From Bacillus cereus (GTDB lineage: Bacteria > Bacillota > Bacilli > Bacillales > Bacillaceae_G): a stretch of 62,481 nucleotides of DNA. The stretch spans positions 72,716 through 135,196 of the forward strand of contig NZ_NUOT01000045.1 in NCBI RefSeq assembly GCF_002584535.1, given 5' to 3'. How positions within the stretch are numbered: position 1 is the stretch's first letter; every line of letters starts with the position of its first letter. The position numbers were made by a program, and so were the translations under genes. Shown here one piece after another: positions 8,364 through 17,397 of this stretch. The notes below the pieces were generated by a model, which was not told where the DNA came from, did no database searches, and saw only the letters and a list, made by a program, of their open reading frames with translations.

Positions 8364-9275
8364 TTGAAGCTACCTACTTTTGCTGTCATTAAAGAAGTTG
8401 GACCACGTGATGGTTTGCAAAATGAGAAGAAAATTGTTGGCACAAAAGATAAAGTGAAATGGATTCAATTACTTTCAGAAGCTGGAGTATCGTATATTGA
8501 AGTTTCCTCGTTCGTTCACCCAAAATGGGTTCCTGCTTTAGCTGATGCAAGTGATGTGTTTTCAGAGTTAAAGCAGAAACCAGACGTTACATATGCTGCG
8601 CTTGTTCCAAATCAAAATGGTTTGGAACGAGCTCTTTTGCAAAATGTAGATGAGGTGAATGTTTTTTTATCAGCAAGTGAATCACATAATAAAAGCAATA
8701 TCAATAAGTCTATTAAAGAAGCATTATCTGTTATAAAAGATATTACAAAGCAGGCACAATTTGCAGGTAAAAGAGTAAGAGGTTACGTTTCTACTGTATT
8801 TGGTTGTCCTTATGAGGGGGATGTAAGCATTGATGCTGTAGATGAGTTATGTAATCAGCTCTTCTCATATGGCATTTATGAAATCTCACTTGGGGATACG
8901 ATTGGTGTAGCAAATCCATTGCAAGTAGAGTATGTATTAGAACATTTACTTAAAAAATATGATTCTTCTCAATTCGCAATGCATTTTCATAATACGTACG
9001 GGATGGCGCTTGCAAATGTCGTTCAGTCATTGGCATACGGTGTTACGACATTTGATAGTTCTTGTGGTGGTCTCGGTGGTTGTCCTTATGCACCAGGAGC
9101 CTCAGGAAATGTTGCAACGGATGATCTAGTACATATGCTCCATCAAATGGGGGTACAAACCAATATAAATGAAGAAAAATTATTAAAAGCTAGCCAATTT
9201 ATTCAAAGTAAGTTAAACATTCAATTGCCAAGTCATGTGTATAAAGCATTGCAACATAAAACAATAAGTAGGTGA
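8364..9275 (+). CDS. yngG: Hydroxymethylglutaryl-CoA lyase
   Basis: Cleaves HMG-CoA to acetoacetate and acetyl-CoA, the last step of leucine breakdown. 303 aa from the TTG at 8364, which has AAGGGGGG 7 nt upstream; an upstream in-frame TTG at 8334 inside the carrier gene lacks such a site. TIM-barrel signatures: VGPRDGLQNE near residue 10 (catalytic Arg-Asp pair), the metal-binding HFHNTYGMALAN near 210, and the cysteine loop GGLGGCPYAPGASGN near 237-251. These three motifs are diagnostic of the HMG-CoA lyase family and separate it from related aldolases. Confidence 0.93.
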   Translation: MKLPTFAVIKEVGPRDGLQNEKKIVGTKDKVKWIQLLSEAGVSYIEVSSFVHPKWVPALADASDVFSELKQKPDVTYAALVPNQNGLERALLQNVDEVNVFLSASESHNKSNINKSIKEALSVIKDITKQAQFAGKRVRGYVSTVFGCPYEGDVSIDAVDELCNQLFSYGIYEISLGDTIGVANPLQVEYVLEHLLKKYDSSQFAMHFHNTYGMALANVVQSLAYGVTTFDSSCGGLGGCPYAPGASGNVATDDLVHMLHQMGVQTNINEEKLLKASQFIQSKLNIQLPSHVYKALQHKTISR

Positions 9276-9279
9276 TAAA

Positions 9280-10068
9280 ATGTTACAATTGCAAAATATT
9301 TCAGTGAATTATATAACACCGCATATTGTAAAAATAACATTAAATCGTGAACGACAAGCAAATTCGTTATCTCTTGCACTATTGGAAGAGTTGCAATCTA
9401 CACTCACTCATATTAATGAAGAAGCTGATGTTCGTGTTGTCATTTTAACAGGAGCGGGCGAAAAGGCATTTTGTGCCGGAGCGGATTTAAAAGAACGTGC
9501 CAATATGAATGAGGAACAAGTACGTCATGCAGTCGGAATGATTCGTTCCACAATGGATATGGTTGAGCAATTATCACAACCAGTTATTGCTGCAATAAAT
9601 GGAATTGCACTTGGTGGTGGTACTGAATTAAGTTTAGCGTGTGATTTTAGAATTGCAGCAGAAACAGCAAGTCTTGGACTTACTGAAACATCTCTAGCTA
9701 TTATTCCAGGAGCCGGTGGTACGCAACGACTACCAAGACTAATTGGTATTGGTAGAGCAAAAGAATTAATTTATACAGCAAGACGTATTTCAGCAAATGA
9801 AGCGAAGGAATACGGAATGGTAGAATTTGTTGTACCAACAAACTTACTAGAAGAAAAAGCAATTGAAATTGCAGAACGTATTGCTAGTAATGGCCCAATT
9901 GCTGTTCGATTAGCAAAAGAGGCAATTTCAAATGGTTTACAAGTGGATTTGCACACTGGACTACAAATGGAAAAGCTGGCGTATGAAGGTGTGATTCATA
10001 CGAAAGATCGATTAGAAGGACTACAGGCATTTAAGGAAAAACGTAAGCCGATGTATAAGGGGGAGTAA
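9280..10068 (+). CDS. yngF: Enoyl-CoA hydratase, probable methylglutaconyl-CoA hydratase
   Basis: A 262-aa crotonase-fold enzyme. By position it hydrates 3-methylglutaconyl-CoA to HMG-CoA. The oxyanion-hole motifs are CAGADLKERANM near 65-76 and NGIALGGGTELSLACD near 107-122. The catalytic glutamates are expected in GGGTELSLACD and in the LGLTETSLAIIPGAGGTQRL stretch. It starts 4 bp after the lyase stop with TAGGTGATAAA as a weak ribosome binding site, implying coupling. The crotonase fold is certain; the exact substrate is inferred from the operon. Confidence 0.9.
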   Translation: MLQLQNISVNYITPHIVKITLNRERQANSLSLALLEELQSTLTHINEEADVRVVILTGAGEKAFCAGADLKERANMNEEQVRHAVGMIRSTMDMVEQLSQPVIAAINGIALGGGTELSLACDFRIAAETASLGLTETSLAIIPGAGGTQRLPRLIGIGRAKELIYTARRISANEAKEYGMVEFVVPTNLLEEKAIEIAERIASNGPIAVRLAKEAISNGLQVDLHTGLQMEKLAYEGVIHTKDRLEGLQAFKEKRKPMYKGE

Positions 10069-10070
10069 AT

Positions 10071-11612
10071 GTGCTAGAACAAAAACAACAATCTAATTCG
10101 TTTGCAGAACGTGTTGAAACAATTAAACAAGGCGGAGCTCCGAAATATCATGAGCAAAATAAAGAAAAAGGAAAAATCTTTGTTCGGGATCGTTTAGCTC
10201 TTCTATTTGATAATGGCGAGTATGTAGAAGACGCTCTCTTTGCAAATTGCGAGCAGTCAGGTTTACCGGCAGATGGGGTTGTAACTGCTACTGGTAAAAT
10301 ACACGGACGAACTGTATGTGTGATGGCGAATGATTCAACAGTGAAAGCTGGATCTTGGGGTTCTCGTACAGTTGAAAAGATTTTACGTATCCAGGAAACA
10401 GCTGAAAAGTTACGTGTACCACTGTTTTATCTAGTTGATTCTGCCGGTGCTCGTATTACGGATCAAGTTGAAATGTTCCCAGGCCGCCGCGGTGCAGGAC
10501 GTATTTTTTATAACCAGGTGAAGCTGTCGGGTAAGGTACCGCAAATTTGTTTATTATTTGGTCCTTCAGCAGCTGGTGGTGCTTATATTCCTGCTTTTTG
10601 TGACGTTGTTATGATGGTGGAAGGAAATGCATCCATGTACTTAGGTTCACCGCGCATGGCTGAAATGGTTATTGGTGAAAAAGTAACATTAGAGGAAATG
10701 GGCGGTGCTCGTATGCATTGTTCCGTATCAGGATGCGGAGATGTGTTATGTAAAACAGAAGAAGATGCAATTGCTCAGGCAAGACAATATATTTCATATT
10801 TTCCAAGTAACTATCAAGAAAATGCTCCTGCGACTAAGCCTCAAGAACCAAAGCAGTTCGAAAAAACGTTAGAACAAATCATCCCAGAAAATCAAAATGC
10901 TCCTTTTAATATGAAAGATCTTATTAACCGTATTATCGATGAAGGTTCTTTCTTTGAAGTGAAAAAGTTATTTGCGCAAGAACTCATTACAGGATTAGGA
11001 CGAATCGATGGGAAACCTGTTGGTATTGTTGCAAATCAGCCGCGTATGAAAGGTGGCGTATTATTCCACGATTCTGCTGATAAAGCAGCAAAGTTTATTA
11101 ACTTATGTGACGCATATCATATTCCATTATTATTCCTTGCCGATGTGCCTGGATTTATGATTGGAACAAAAGTGGAGAGAGCTGGTATTATTCGTCACGG
11201 TGCGAAAATGATTTCTGCAATGAGTGAAGCGACAGTACCGAAAATTTCAATTGTTGTTCGTAAAGCATATGGTGCTGGTTTATATGCAATGGCAGGCCCA
11301 GCTTTCGAGCCGGATTGCTGCCTTGCGTTGCCGACGGCTTCTATTGCTGTAATGGGCCCTGAAGCTGCTGTCAATGCTGTATACGCGAATAAAATTGCAG
11401 CGCTACCAGAAGAAGAGCGTGCAAGTTTTATTGCAGAAAAACGTGAAGAATATAAACAAGATATTGATATTTATCGACTAGCATCAGAAATGGTGATAGA
11501 TGGTATTGTTCATCCGAATGATTTACGTGAAGAATTAAAGAAACGCTTTGAAATGTATATGAGTAAATATCAAGTATTTACAGATCGGAAACATCCAGTT
11601 TATCCAGTATAA
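10071..11612 (+). CDS. yngE: Acyl-CoA carboxylase carboxyltransferase subunit
   Basis: Biotin-dependent carboxyltransferase, 513 aa, the usual length of the fused alpha/beta type seen in propionyl- and methylcrotonyl-CoA carboxylases. Two crotonase-like domains are visible. The N half has LVDSAGARITDQVEMFPGRR and LLFGPSAAGGAYIPAFCD. The C half has FLADVPGFMIGTKVERAGII and YGAGLYAMAGPAFEPD. The GTG start follows AAGGGGGAG and lies 2 bp after the hydratase stop. It partners with the biotin carboxylase and small carrier two to four genes upstream. Confidence 0.92.
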   Translation: MLEQKQQSNSFAERVETIKQGGAPKYHEQNKEKGKIFVRDRLALLFDNGEYVEDALFANCEQSGLPADGVVTATGKIHGRTVCVMANDSTVKAGSWGSRTVEKILRIQETAEKLRVPLFYLVDSAGARITDQVEMFPGRRGAGRIFYNQVKLSGKVPQICLLFGPSAAGGAYIPAFCDVVMMVEGNASMYLGSPRMAEMVIGEKVTLEEMGGARMHCSVSGCGDVLCKTEEDAIAQARQYISYFPSNYQENAPATKPQEPKQFEKTLEQIIPENQNAPFNMKDLINRIIDEGSFFEVKKLFAQELITGLGRIDGKPVGIVANQPRMKGGVLFHDSADKAAKFINLCDAYHIPLLFLADVPGFMIGTKVERAGIIRHGAKMISAMSEATVPKISIVVRKAYGAGLYAMAGPAFEPDCCLALPTASIAVMGPEAAVNAVYANKIAALPEEERASFIAEKREEYKQDIDIYRLASEMVIDGIVHPNDLREELKKRFEMYMSKYQVFTDRKHPVYPV

Positions 11613-11636
11613 AAGCCCTATTAAGGGCTTTCTTAT
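11612..11636 (+). terminator. Weak internal terminator/attenuator
   Basis: AAAGCCCT (11612-11619) pairs with AGGGCTTT (11624-11631) across an ATTA loop, followed by the imperfect U tract CTTATT. It overlaps the yngE stop and lies 30 bp before the synthetase start, so it probably lowers rather than blocks expression of the last gene. Confidence 0.6.
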
Positions 11637-11660
11637 TCGAAATATGAGGAGGGGAAAACA

Positions 11661-13601
11661 GTGAAACAAGCGGTATGGTTTCCAACAGAAGAATATAAAG
11701 AGAAAACGCGTTTACACGGATGGATGAAATCGCTGGGTTATGACGATTATGAAGCATTTTATAACAAGTCAATTGAAGAAACTGCATGGTTTTGGGGAGA
11801 AGCAGAACGTGCAGTTGGCTATCAATGGATGAGGCCGTATACAGAAGTGTTAGATTTAGCAAACGGTACACCGTTTGCACAGTGGTATACAGGGGGAACG
11901 TGCAATGTAGTTGAATCTGCTTTATCTCGTTGGCTTGCAGATGAAGAAACAAAAAAACAACCTGCCCTCATGTATGAAGGTGAAAATGGAACAACAAAAA
12001 CATTTACATATGAAGAACTTGATAGCTGGGTAAGCCACGTTGCGAATGGTTTGAAGCATATGGGCATTGAAAAAGGTGATCGTGTAACAATTTACATGCC
12101 GATGATTCCAGAAACAGTTGTTGCTATGTTAGCAGTAATGAAAATCGGTGCAATTATTTCTCCGATTTTTTCTGGATTTGCAGCTGATGCAGTTATGACG
12201 CGTGTACAAGCAGCAGGATCCAAAATGATTATTACAGCTGATGGATTCTCACGCCGCGGTAAAATCGTTTCATTAAAAGATGAGGTGGATAAAGCGTGTG
12301 AACATTGTCCGACTGTTGAGAAAGTTGTGATTGTCCGTCATGCCGGAAATAATTTTACACCTCACAATTATGATCTTTCCTGGAGTATTCTTGAAAAGGA
12401 AAAGCCATTTACACATGCTGAAGAAATGAAAAGCGATGATCCGCTTATGCTCATATATACATCGGGAACGACTGGTAAGCCAAAAGGAACGGTACATACG
12501 CACGCTGGATTCCCTTTGAAATCAGCATTTGATGCAGGATTTGGTATGAATATTAAGCAAGGTGATCGTGTGTTATGGATAACTGATATGGGCTGGATGA
12601 TGGGACCATTTTTATTATTTGGTTCCCTTATTAATGGGGCAACAATGGTCATGTATGAAGGTGTTCCAGACTATCCAGAAGCAGATCGATTATGGGAAAC
12701 TGTCGATCGATATCAAATTACACATCTTGGAATTTCTCCAACATTAATTCGAGCATTGATGGCAAAAGGTGATGAATATGTAAAGAAACATTCTCTGGAA
12801 AGTTTAGAGGTATTTGCATCAACAGGTGAACCGTGGAATCCTGATCCTTGGATGTGGCTTTTTGAAACAGTTGGAAAAGGAAAGGTACCAATTTGTAACT
12901 ATTCAGGTGGAACCGAAATTTCTGGTGGAATCTTTGGAAACGTGTTAGTTAAACCAATTGCGCCGATTAGTTTTAATGCATCATTACCAGGAATGGCAGC
13001 TGTTGTATTAGATGAACAAGGCAATCCGATTCTTGATGAAGTTGGCGAATTGTGTTTAGAAAAACCATGGGTTGGAATGACGAAAAGCTTCTGGGAAGAT
13101 GACGAGCGCTACGTTAATACATATTGGTCGCGCTTTGATAATAAGTGGGTACACGGTGATTGGGTAATCTATGACGGTGAACAATATATCATTACAGGAC
13201 GTTCCGATGATACATTAAATATTGCAGGAAAACGCATTGGACCAGCTGAATATGAATCAATTCTTGTAAAACATCCTAATGTAATAGAAGCTGCTGCAAT
13301 TGGTGTACCAGATGAGGTGAAAGGGGAAGTCTGCCATTGCTTTGTTGTTTTACAAGAAGGAATAAAATTTACATCTGAACTAAAAAAAGAATTATTGAAT
13401 TTAGTAAACTCTCATATCGGAAAGGCGTTATGTCCAAAAGATATTCATGTTGTAGAGGACTTGCCGAAAACACGAAATGCTAAAGTAATGAGACGGGTAA
13501 TTAAAGCAGCATACTTAGGGAAAGAGTTGGGAGATTTATCTTCGTTAGTGAATCCAGAAGTTGTATCATATATTCAGGGGTTACAATCTGAGCAAGTATA
13601 A
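11661..13601 (+). CDS. AMP-forming acyl-CoA synthetase (acetyl/acetoacetyl-CoA synthetase-like)
   Basis: A 646-aa ANL-superfamily ligase activating a short organic acid to its CoA thioester through an acyl-adenylate. The N-terminal cap resembles ACAS_N (about 20-80). The adenylation motif is IYTSGTTGKPKGTVHTH near 269-285, a second core motif is SGGTEISGG near 415, and the hinge DDTLNIAGKRIGPAEYES lies near 516. The catalytic lysine is in TRNAKVMRR near 613. It is about 100 residues longer than B. subtilis YngI, so I leave the symbol empty. GTG start with GAGGAGGGG upstream. As last gene of the operon it may activate isovalerate, acetate or acetoacetate. Confidence 0.88.
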   Translation: MKQAVWFPTEEYKEKTRLHGWMKSLGYDDYEAFYNKSIEETAWFWGEAERAVGYQWMRPYTEVLDLANGTPFAQWYTGGTCNVVESALSRWLADEETKKQPALMYEGENGTTKTFTYEELDSWVSHVANGLKHMGIEKGDRVTIYMPMIPETVVAMLAVMKIGAIISPIFSGFAADAVMTRVQAAGSKMIITADGFSRRGKIVSLKDEVDKACEHCPTVEKVVIVRHAGNNFTPHNYDLSWSILEKEKPFTHAEEMKSDDPLMLIYTSGTTGKPKGTVHTHAGFPLKSAFDAGFGMNIKQGDRVLWITDMGWMMGPFLLFGSLINGATMVMYEGVPDYPEADRLWETVDRYQITHLGISPTLIRALMAKGDEYVKKHSLESLEVFASTGEPWNPDPWMWLFETVGKGKVPICNYSGGTEISGGIFGNVLVKPIAPISFNASLPGMAAVVLDEQGNPILDEVGELCLEKPWVGMTKSFWEDDERYVNTYWSRFDNKWVHGDWVIYDGEQYIITGRSDDTLNIAGKRIGPAEYESILVKHPNVIEAAAIGVPDEVKGEVCHCFVVLQEGIKFTSELKKELLNLVNSHIGKALCPKDIHVVEDLPKTRNAKVMRRVIKAAYLGKELGDLSSLVNPEVVSYIQGLQSEQV

Positions 13602-13649
13602 AAAATAAATAACGAACTCTTTTTTATAAGAGTTCGTTATTTATTTTTG
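13600..13649. terminator. Strong bidirectional terminator after the catabolic operon
   Basis: A 20-bp arm (13601-13620, core AACGAACTCT) pairs with 13629-13648, flanked by A and T tracts on both sides. Confidence 0.85.
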
Positions 13650-13769
13650 GATATTCTATATTCTTTTCTATTGGATAACCGTTTATTTTTCTACCTCCTA
13701 TGTTTTTGTCTTTATCATTTTCATCCTTTTTTTCATATTGTGTAGTAAAAGAATAAAGGAGTGGAAATT

Positions 13770-14174
13770 ATGGGTTGTCGTGATGAATGGTTTGAAAAAA
13801 CCCATTCTAAATGCCGGGATCACAAAAAGCATTCTAAATGCTGGGATGATAATGATGATTGCTTGAAGAAATTTAAAGAGTGCAAAAAAGATCATAATGA
13901 AAAATGTGATTGTTGCTGTACAACTGGTATTTTCCGTAAGTTAAGGGAACTAAGAGATAGTTTTAATTTAGTTACTTTGATTTTAAGAGGAACTATAATT
14001 GAAATTGTTGGTGTTGTTGAATCTGTAAATTGTGATACTGTTACCATAAGAACCGGTCGTACTACACGCAGCACAGTATCTCTTTGTGAGATTATTGCAG
14101 TTAGTGAACAAGAACCAGAAATTGCTTCTGAAATACATGCAGAGCTTCTTAACATTGTAAAAAAGAATAACTAG
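13770..14174 (+). CDS. Cys/His/Lys-rich small protein, possible spore-surface protein
   Basis: 134 aa, family not recognised. The first half is extremely rich in Cys, His, Lys and Asp, with the duplicated phrase HSKC (residues about 12-15 and 22-25) and a CDCCC cluster near 50-54. The second half (LILRGTIIEIVGVVESV, then TVTIRTGRTTRSTV) looks like a beta-rich domain. The ATG at 13770 is used because AAAGGAGTGG lies 5-6 nt upstream; an in-frame GTG at 13761 overlaps that site. Such Cys-rich small proteins are common among B. cereus coat and exosporium components, but that role is only a suggestion. Metal binding is an alternative. Confidence 0.75.
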   Translation: MGCRDEWFEKTHSKCRDHKKHSKCWDDNDDCLKKFKECKKDHNEKCDCCCTTGIFRKLRELRDSFNLVTLILRGTIIEIVGVVESVNCDTVTIRTGRTTRSTVSLCEIIAVSEQEPEIASEIHAELLNIVKKNN

Positions 14175-14184
14175 TTTTCTTTAA

Positions 14185-14220
14185 AAGAAGCTATTTTCAA
14201 AAGCGAATGGCTTCTTATTT
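14185..14220 (+). terminator. Terminator hairpin after the Cys-rich gene
   Basis: AAGAAGCTATT (14185-14195) pairs with AATGGCTTCTT (14206-14216) with one G-U pair, followed by ATTT. Confidence 0.6.
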
Positions 14221-14309
14221 GTGATTCTCATAATTTAGTAGGTAAACTTATATGTGTAAAAAATTAATAGTAATGAGAAAATATCGAATTTATACAGGGG
14301 AGCTAACCA

Positions 14310-14435
14310 ATGAGTAGATACCACATTGGGCTTTTTAGGACTCTTCTAATTGTACAAACGCTTTTCATCCTTTTACATATAGTATCAAATAGAGTTCATT
14401 ATTTTAATGAATTCTACGACAGCTCTAGCTCCTAG
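14310..14435 (+). CDS. Possible 41-residue membrane microprotein
   Basis: ATG at 14310 with CAGGGGAG 8 nt upstream opens a 41-codon frame. It has one hydrophobic segment (TLLIVQTLFILLHIVS, about residues 11-26) between a basic N-terminus and a polar tail ending in four serines. A terminator-like hairpin follows at 14490-14527. No family is recognised; the ribosome binding site, single membrane helix and following hairpin make it plausible but unproven. Confidence 0.35.
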   Translation: MSRYHIGLFRTLLIVQTLFILLHIVSNRVHYFNEFYDSSSS

Positions 14436-14489
14436 CACGTTTACCGTAATCACATTAGATTCTATTATTTATGATTACTGGTAAGAAGT

Positions 14490-14531
14490 AAAACTCGCAA
14501 GCTTTGTGGTATAAGGAAGCGAGTTTTCTTC
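14490..14531. terminator. Hairpin between the microprotein and the ArsR-like gene
   Basis: AAAACTCGC (14490-14498) pairs with GCGAGTTTT (14519-14527). A and T runs flank both arms, so it could stop transcription from either side. Confidence 0.55.
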
Positions 14532-14566
14532 TGTATATAGGAGAATTGATTTTTGTAATAAAAAAT

Positions 14567-15244
14567 TCATTTTATAAGAAATGTACGCAATATTTGTTGT
14601 TCTCCTAAATGTGTTACATGTATAGCTCTCGTTTTCGGGGCTTTTGTTACCCAATTTTGTTCTAACATTCTTTCTAATATAGCTTTTCCTAAGGCTCCTG
14701 CTATATGGTGTTGTCTTTCAGTCCAATCTAAGCAACATTTTGAGAATGCTCGTCTTTTCCTGTATAATGAATCCAAGTCAATACCAAATTCTTTGAAAAA
14801 TAATTGTCCCTCTTTAGTCACCTCAAATTGTAAATTTTCCTTAACTAATATGTTGTTATTCAAAAGTGAATTTGTAATTTCAACACCTAATTTCCCAGCT
14901 AAATGGTCATAGCAAGTTCTGGCATATTGAATTTCTCTAGTCTCTTTCGATTGCTTTAAGGATTGAATTTGTTCTGGGGGAGCTAAATATAGTATTTTTT
15001 CTAGAGATTCTGCTATTGTATGATTGGTTATTTTGTAATAACGGTGTCTTCCATGTTTCTCAACATCTATAATTTCTGCTTCATATAGTTTTTGAAGATG
15101 AAAGCTAGCTGTTTGTGGTTTGATTTTTGCGGCATGTGCTAATTCAGTAGCTGGGTGTGGACGACCATCCAAAAGTTGAATTAAGATGGTTGCTCGTGAT
15201 GTATCACTAATAAGAGAAGCTATTTTTGCTGCGTTTACATTCAT
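14567..15244 (-). CDS. ArsR-like winged-helix transcriptional regulator
   Basis: 225 aa. The N-terminal winged helix (about 5-75) is ArsR/HTH_20-like: SDTSRATILIQLLDGRPHPA, then AAKIKPQTASFHLQKL as recognition helix, and GRHRYYKI as wing. The C-terminal 150 residues are an uncharacterised domain that includes a CC pair in AFSKCCLDWTERQHH. The third in-frame ATG at 15244 is chosen because AAGGAG ends 8 nt upstream, whereas the ATG at 15250 is too close. It is divergent from the flavin-reductase-like gene at 15339, which is its most likely target. Confidence 0.85.
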   Translation of the reverse strand: MNVNAAKIASLISDTSRATILIQLLDGRPHPATELAHAAKIKPQTASFHLQKLYEAEIIDVEKHGRHRYYKITNHTIAESLEKILYLAPPEQIQSLKQSKETREIQYARTCYDHLAGKLGVEITNSLLNNNILVKENLQFEVTKEGQLFFKEFGIDLDSLYRKRRAFSKCCLDWTERQHHIAGALGKAILERMLEQNWVTKAPKTRAIHVTHLGEQQILRTFLIK

Positions 15245-15338
15245 TTGCATCACTCCTTATTTTACATCCATATTTCGATGATAATGGAATTATTTGTGTT
15301 TTACAATACAAATAAATATCGAATTTAGGAGTGATAGT

Positions 15339-15959
15339 ATGAATGCTAAAACAGAGAAACTGTTATGTAAAGAAATAAAACCAAAGATTTTATACTATGG
15401 AATGCCAATTTATTTATTATCGACATTAGATGAGGATGGAACAACAAATATTAGTCCAATGTCTTCTTCATGGGCTTTAGGAAACTATGTAATTTTAGGT
15501 ATTGGTTTGGGAGGTAAATCGATTGAAAATCTTGAAAGGAATAGAGAATGTGTTATTAATTTACCTTCTTCATCGCAGTGGAAACAAGTGGAAAAAATCG
15601 CACCTTATACAGGATTAGAACATGTCCCAGTTTACAAACAAGAAATGGGATATACCTATCAAAAAGATAAATTTGCACTAGCTGGCTTGACTCTGCTAGA
15701 TTCAAAATTTGTAAAACCACAACGTATTAAAGAATGCCCATTACAAATCGAAACAATCGTAAAACAAATTAGGATTCCAGAATATGATCCTTTCTTTGCA
15801 ATTGTTGAAACCGAGATTGTTCATGTACATGCGCATGAAGAGATAATACTAGGGGAAAATCATATTGATCCGCAAAAATGGAGTCCATTATTTTATAACT
15901 TTAGGCACTATTTTTCGATAGGAGAAGAGCTTGGGAAGAATTATCGAGCTGAAAGTTAG
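15339..15959 (+). CDS. Flavin reductase-like FMN-binding split-barrel protein
   Basis: 206 aa. Residues about 20-180 show the flavin reductase/DUF447-type split barrel: MPIYLLSTLDEDGTTNISPM near the start, then LGIGLGGKSIENLERNRECV and a late EIVHVHAHEE strand. Such proteins bind FMN and reduce flavin or quinone-like compounds. The ATG at 15339 has TTAGGAGTG 5-8 nt upstream; an earlier in-frame ATG at 15294 has no such site. It is divergent from the ArsR-like regulator with a shared 95-bp control region. The substrate is unknown. Confidence 0.8.
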   Translation: MNAKTEKLLCKEIKPKILYYGMPIYLLSTLDEDGTTNISPMSSSWALGNYVILGIGLGGKSIENLERNRECVINLPSSSQWKQVEKIAPYTGLEHVPVYKQEMGYTYQKDKFALAGLTLLDSKFVKPQRIKECPLQIETIVKQIRIPEYDPFFAIVETEIVHVHAHEEIILGENHIDPQKWSPLFYNFRHYFSIGEELGKNYRAES

Positions 15960-15970
15960 TTGTATGTATT

Positions 15971-16159
15971 TTGAATGACAAATTATATACAATTGAAGTT
16001 TTTCGATGGACAGAAGATGAGGGATATGAATATTGGAATCCATTAACACGTAATCTATCTCTTATAGATTCAAAAGAACACGCAATTGAACTTGCTTATG
16101 AACATGTAAGACAATATACTTCTGAAAAAGTAATGATGAAAGGTGATATTAATACATAA
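15971..16159 (+). CDS. Small hypothetical protein
   Basis: 62 aa from a TTG at 15971, acidic and aromatic-rich (VFRWTEDEGYEYWNP). There is no visible ribosome binding site and it follows the previous stop by 11 bp, so it may be coupled to that gene or be the tail of a lost one. Composition looks like real protein, but no family is recognised. Confidence 0.4.
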   Translation: MNDKLYTIEVFRWTEDEGYEYWNPLTRNLSLIDSKEHAIELAYEHVRQYTSEKVMMKGDINT

Positions 16160-16250
16160 TTGCAGTTCTTTTTATAGGTGTCAGTGATAAACACTAGGCT
16201 TAATTAACTGAAAACAAGTAATTTACGAACTAGAAAATAGGGGGATTTTA

Positions 16251-16880
16251 GTGAGAAAAATAGTACTATATAGTGATCAAGTGCAAGAAGATAGAAAATT
16301 GGATTATGAACTTTTAAGATTATTAAATAAAGAAAACCCTTCAATAGCATATCTTCGATCATCTTCAGATGTAACAGGAAAGTATTTTAATTATGTAGTT
16401 AAATACTATAGAGAATTAGGAATTAGTAATGTAGAATATTTTGATTTAGATAAAGAATACGATGAAAGAAAGATTAATGACATATTTAATTATGATGCAA
16501 TACATCTTTCGGGTGGAAACACATTCCTCTTTTTAAATTCCCTAAGAAAAAGAAATTTAATGCAGCCATTAAAATATTATGTGGAAAATGGTGGGATTTT
16601 GATTGGGGTTAGTGCAGGCAGTATAATAACAACTAAAAGTATTGATACAGCTCAATTTGTAGACAAAGATATAATAGGACTAGAGGATAGAAGCTCTTTA
16701 GGTTTTGTAGATTTTGATTTTCTGCCTCATTGGAGTGAGGAACAGAGTGAAAAATATTTAGATTTAGTAAGGGATTATTCCAAGTTGAAAAATAGGACAA
16801 TTTATGCTTGTAAAGATGGTGCCGGGATAGTTATTGATGGAGAAAATATTAAATTGATTGGAAATATAATAAAAATCTAA
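16251..16880 (+). CDS. S51-family (peptidase E-like) type 1 glutamine-amidotransferase-fold protein
   Basis: 209 aa. The sequence has the peptidase E/cyanophycinase-like layout: IHLSGGNTFLFLNSL near 84-98, then the nucleophile elbow GVSAGS near 118-123 with its serine, and a later histidine in FLPHWSEEQ. Members hydrolyse small acidic peptides or related amides. The GTG start has TAGGGGGAT upstream. The gene is unlinked to its neighbours and is followed directly by insertion-sequence debris. The AT-richness is higher than in the catabolic operon. Confidence 0.8.
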   Translation: MRKIVLYSDQVQEDRKLDYELLRLLNKENPSIAYLRSSSDVTGKYFNYVVKYYRELGISNVEYFDLDKEYDERKINDIFNYDAIHLSGGNTFLFLNSLRKRNLMQPLKYYVENGGILIGVSAGSIITTKSIDTAQFVDKDIIGLEDRSSLGFVDFDFLPHWSEEQSEKYLDLVRDYSKLKNRTIYACKDGAGIVIDGENIKLIGNIIKI

Positions 16881-16890
16881 TCTGGTGAAA

Positions 16891-17205
16891 ATGATGGAGG
16901 TAAGAGGATTATCAATTGATCATACAAAGATTATGCGCTGAGTTCATCAATATGGATCTCAATTAAAAGAGAAAGTACGACAGCATCTAAAACAGCAAAT
17001 GATTCATGAAGAGTTGATGAAACCTATATTAAAGTAAAAATGCACTATATTTATATCGTTCCGTTGATTCAGAACAGAATACCATTGATTTTTATCTAAG
17101 TAAATCAAGAGATAAACAAGCAGCCAAGTGCTTTTTCAAGAAAGCCTTGGCCTTTTCGTACGTTTCTAAACCTCGTGTGATAACAGTAGATAAGAACTAT
17201 CAAAT
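16891..17205 (+). mobile_element. IS6-family (IS240-like) transposase relic
   Basis: Three frames together spell an IS6-type DDE transposase. First MEVRGLSIDHTKIMR, with TGA where Trp is expected, then VHQYGSQLKEKVRQHLK. A shifted frame gives DSEQNTIDFYLSKSRDKQAA, then FFKKALAFSYVSKPRVITV and DKN. The N-terminus, the C-terminus and both terminal repeats are missing. It abuts the IS66 relic and the alpha-galactoside island. Confidence 0.8.
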
Positions 17206-17248
17206 TGATCAGATGTTTTTGATGTTGTTCAAACAGTTGCTGTAGTGT

Positions 17249-17383
17249 CTAAGTCCCTATCATTATCTTCGTTATTTGTTTGAAACACTTCCTAACATCG
17301 ATTAAAACAATAAAGAGGAAATTGATAAAGTCTTGCCGTGATCAATGGATTTACCATCTAGTTGCAAAGTACCAAAAAAGTGA
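17249..17383 (+). mobile_element. IS66-family TnpC C-terminal relic
   Basis: One frame reads LSPYHYLRYLFETLPNID, then a TAA, NNKEEIDKVLP, a TGA in place of Trp, and a tail to the TGA at 17381-17383. This matches the conserved end of IS66 transposases (YL.YLFE.LPN...LLPWS). Only about 44 codons remain, with two internal stops. Confidence 0.7.
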
Positions 17384-17397
17384 AGCAAACAAAAAAT

